The notes below the pieces were generated by a model. It was not told the origin of the DNA and made no database searches. It saw only the letters and a program-made list of their open reading frames with translations. Source: Bacillota bacterium (lineage in GTDB: Bacteria; Bacillota; Clostridia; Acetivibrionales; DSM-2933). From it: DNA of 7,699 nucleotides. Within the stretch, counting starts at the first letter, position 1, and the number at the start of each line of letters is the position of its first letter. A program made the translations under genes and the position numbers. The DNA is taken from NCBI GenBank assembly GCA_023441845.1, contig JAEZNF010000160.1, positions 1 to 7,699 on the forward strand, read 5' to 3'. Positions 6,313 to 7,699 of the stretch are shown piece after piece.

Positions 6313-7699
6313 CTATTGCTTACGGTGTTCGCCGGAAATACTTATCGTGAAGCTGGTGCCATCCTCTCCTGTGCTCTCCACACAAATCTCCCAGCCGAAC
6401 ATATCAATTATGCGTCTTACCACATACAAGCCTATTCCGCTTCCCTTTCCTCCCTCACGTGCATCATCGGACATATAAAAATTATCAAATATATAAGGCA
6501 AATCCTTATCCTTGATTCCCTTTCCGTTATCACTTATCTTCAGCGTAATTGTGTCATTCTTTTCGCTTAATTTTATCCTTACCAACCCGCTGTTTTTGCC
6601 GTATTTTATTGCATTATCCACAAGGTTTATGATTATTTCCCTAAACAAATCCCTGTCGGCCGAAACAATTAAATTTCCAGGGATATCGCTTATAATGGTT
6701 ATATCTTTTTCAGCAGCCATAGGCGAAAGTATCCTTACTACCGTATTTATTTCATCAGAGAGGTTTAATCCGGTTATTGAAGGCTTTATTTCCTCAAGCC
6801 TTGTAACTGTCAGCAAAGATCCGACCAGCTTTGACAGCCTGTCGGTTTCCATATTGACATAGTTAAGGTGCTCGTTTAAAACCGCAGCATCTACATGTTC
6901 TTCTCCCAGAAACGGCTCTACAAGTGCTTTAATTGAGGTCAATGGCGTTTTAAATTCATGTGAAACACTACTTAAAAAACGTTTTCTTCCGGTCTCGATC
7001 TTCATAAGCTCGGTGCTCATTTGATTGAAAGTCTTAGCTAAGGTTCCTATTTCATCCGTTCCATTAATATCAACCGTCACTCCTGACTTTCCGTTTAATA
7101 TTTTAAGGGATGCATCGGTCATTTTCTTGATGGGGTATGCAAATTTACACCCTAGATAGAATGTGATACAAAGGATTATAAGTATAACGAAGGCTGATAT
7201 AACCGCAACCTGGGATGCAAATTTAAAATTATCCTTCCATACATCGGTTACATCATATGAAATAAGTATACAGCCGGTAAAAACATTCTTTTTGAACATG
7301 GGGTATGAAAGCATTGCAACCCTTTCGCTGCCCTTTTTATAATAGCCTACACTGGTTTTCCTGTCCTCAAATGTCTTCCTGATTTCAGGGTTTTCGATTA
7401 CCCTGCCTTCAAATTGCTTCAAGCTGTCGGCAATTACACTTTTATTTAAATTCAGGACCAAAACCCTTCCTTTTAGGCTGTCCGGGTTTTCCTCATTTCC
7501 GGGATTTATAAAATACGTGAGTTTTAAGTTTCTTGCCGCCATTTCCGATATTATTTGTGCCATTTCCGAATAAACTTTTTCGGTTTTCAAATAATGCTGA
7601 CGGCTGTATAGGGTTATCAGAATTCCGTCAATCAAGGAAATTGCTATTATAAACAGTATCCCGTATGTAATTGTAAGGCGCCAACTGATGCTTTTAAAC
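6313..7699 (-). CDS. Membrane sensor histidine kinase (HAMP-HisKA-HATPase), complete but for the start codon at the right edge
   Basis: The frame is open to the right edge and reads FKSISWRLTITYG from base 7698 inward, typical of kinase N-termini. The window's last base supplies a G, so the preceding codon could be ATG, GTG or TTG; with that start the protein has 462 residues. A TTG at 7635 would cut the first membrane helix and is unlikely. In 462-residue numbering: helix 1 (about 11-32), an extracytoplasmic sensor domain (about 33-163, possibly PDC/Cache-like), helix 2 (about 165-185), HAMP (186-238), HisKA with phosphorylated H248 in SHEFKTPLT, then HATPase with N-box NLVDNAIKYG (N363), G1 DNGKG (391-395) and G2 GSGIGL (420-425). 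All catalytic motifs are intact. The layout resembles PhoR/ResE-type kinases without the cytoplasmic PAS. Its partner OmpR-family regulator is probably just upstream. The signal sensed is unknown. Confidence 0.95.
   Translation of the reverse strand, partial: FKSISWRLTITYGILFIIAISLIDGILITLYSRQHYLKTEKVYSEMAQIISEMAARNLKLTYFINPGNEENPDSLKGRVLVLNLNKSVIADSLKQFEGRVIENPEIRKTFEDRKTSVGYYKKGSERVAMLSYPMFKKNVFTGCILISYDVTDVWKDNFKFASQVAVISAFVILIILCITFYLGCKFAYPIKKMTDASLKILNGKSGVTVDINGTDEIGTLAKTFNQMSTELMKIETGRKRFLSSVSHEFKTPLTSIKALVEPFLGEEHVDAAVLNEHLNYVNMETDRLSKLVGSLLTVTRLEEIKPSITGLNLSDEINTVVRILSPMAAEKDITIISDIPGNLIVSADRDLFREIIINLVDNAIKYGKNSGLVRIKLSEKNDTITLKISDNGKGIKDKDLPYIFDNFYMSDDAREGGKGSGIGLYVVRRIIDMFGWEICVESTGEDGTSFTISISGEHRKQ

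Overview
The window looks like part of the chromosome of a low-GC Gram-positive bacterium, most likely an anaerobic Clostridia-type Firmicute. The signs are AT-rich intergenic DNA, strong GGAGG-type ribosome binding sites, sigma-A-like promoters of the TTGATT-17-TATAAT kind, intrinsic terminators, a lipobox lipoprotein, and a PepD dipeptidase next to a beta-CASP metallo-hydrolase. The species cannot be named from the sequence alone.

All five genes lie on the minus strand, so transcription runs from the right edge to the left. From right to left they are: (1) a membrane sensor histidine kinase whose start codon appears to straddle the right edge (6313-7699); (2) a lipoprotein with a probable beta-propeller body (5084-6220); (3) a 355-base gap with several hairpins and a GC-richer block that may be a gene relic (4729-5083); (4) a beta-CASP metallo-beta-lactamase-fold hydrolase with a coiled-coil tail (3103-4728); (5) an Xaa-His dipeptidase, PepD (1295-2851); (6) the first 348 residues of an AMP-forming acyl-CoA synthetase that runs off the left edge (1-1045).

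The kinase and the lipoprotein form the one pair with a clear functional link. In the 92 bases between them are four hexamers in direct repeat at 11-base spacing, followed by a perfect TATAAT box. This is the layout of a promoter activated by an OmpR/PhoB-family response regulator. The simplest reading is that the kinase's partner regulator, probably encoded just beyond the right edge, switches on the lipoprotein gene. The other three genes look like separate transcription units, each with a recognisable promoter. The dipeptidase and beta-CASP genes also have their own terminators.

Apart from the kinase-lipoprotein circuit and the unexplained 4810-5055 gap, the content is ordinary housekeeping and accessory metabolism. 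I saw no CRISPR array, tRNA, rRNA, intact insertion sequence or recognisable riboswitch.
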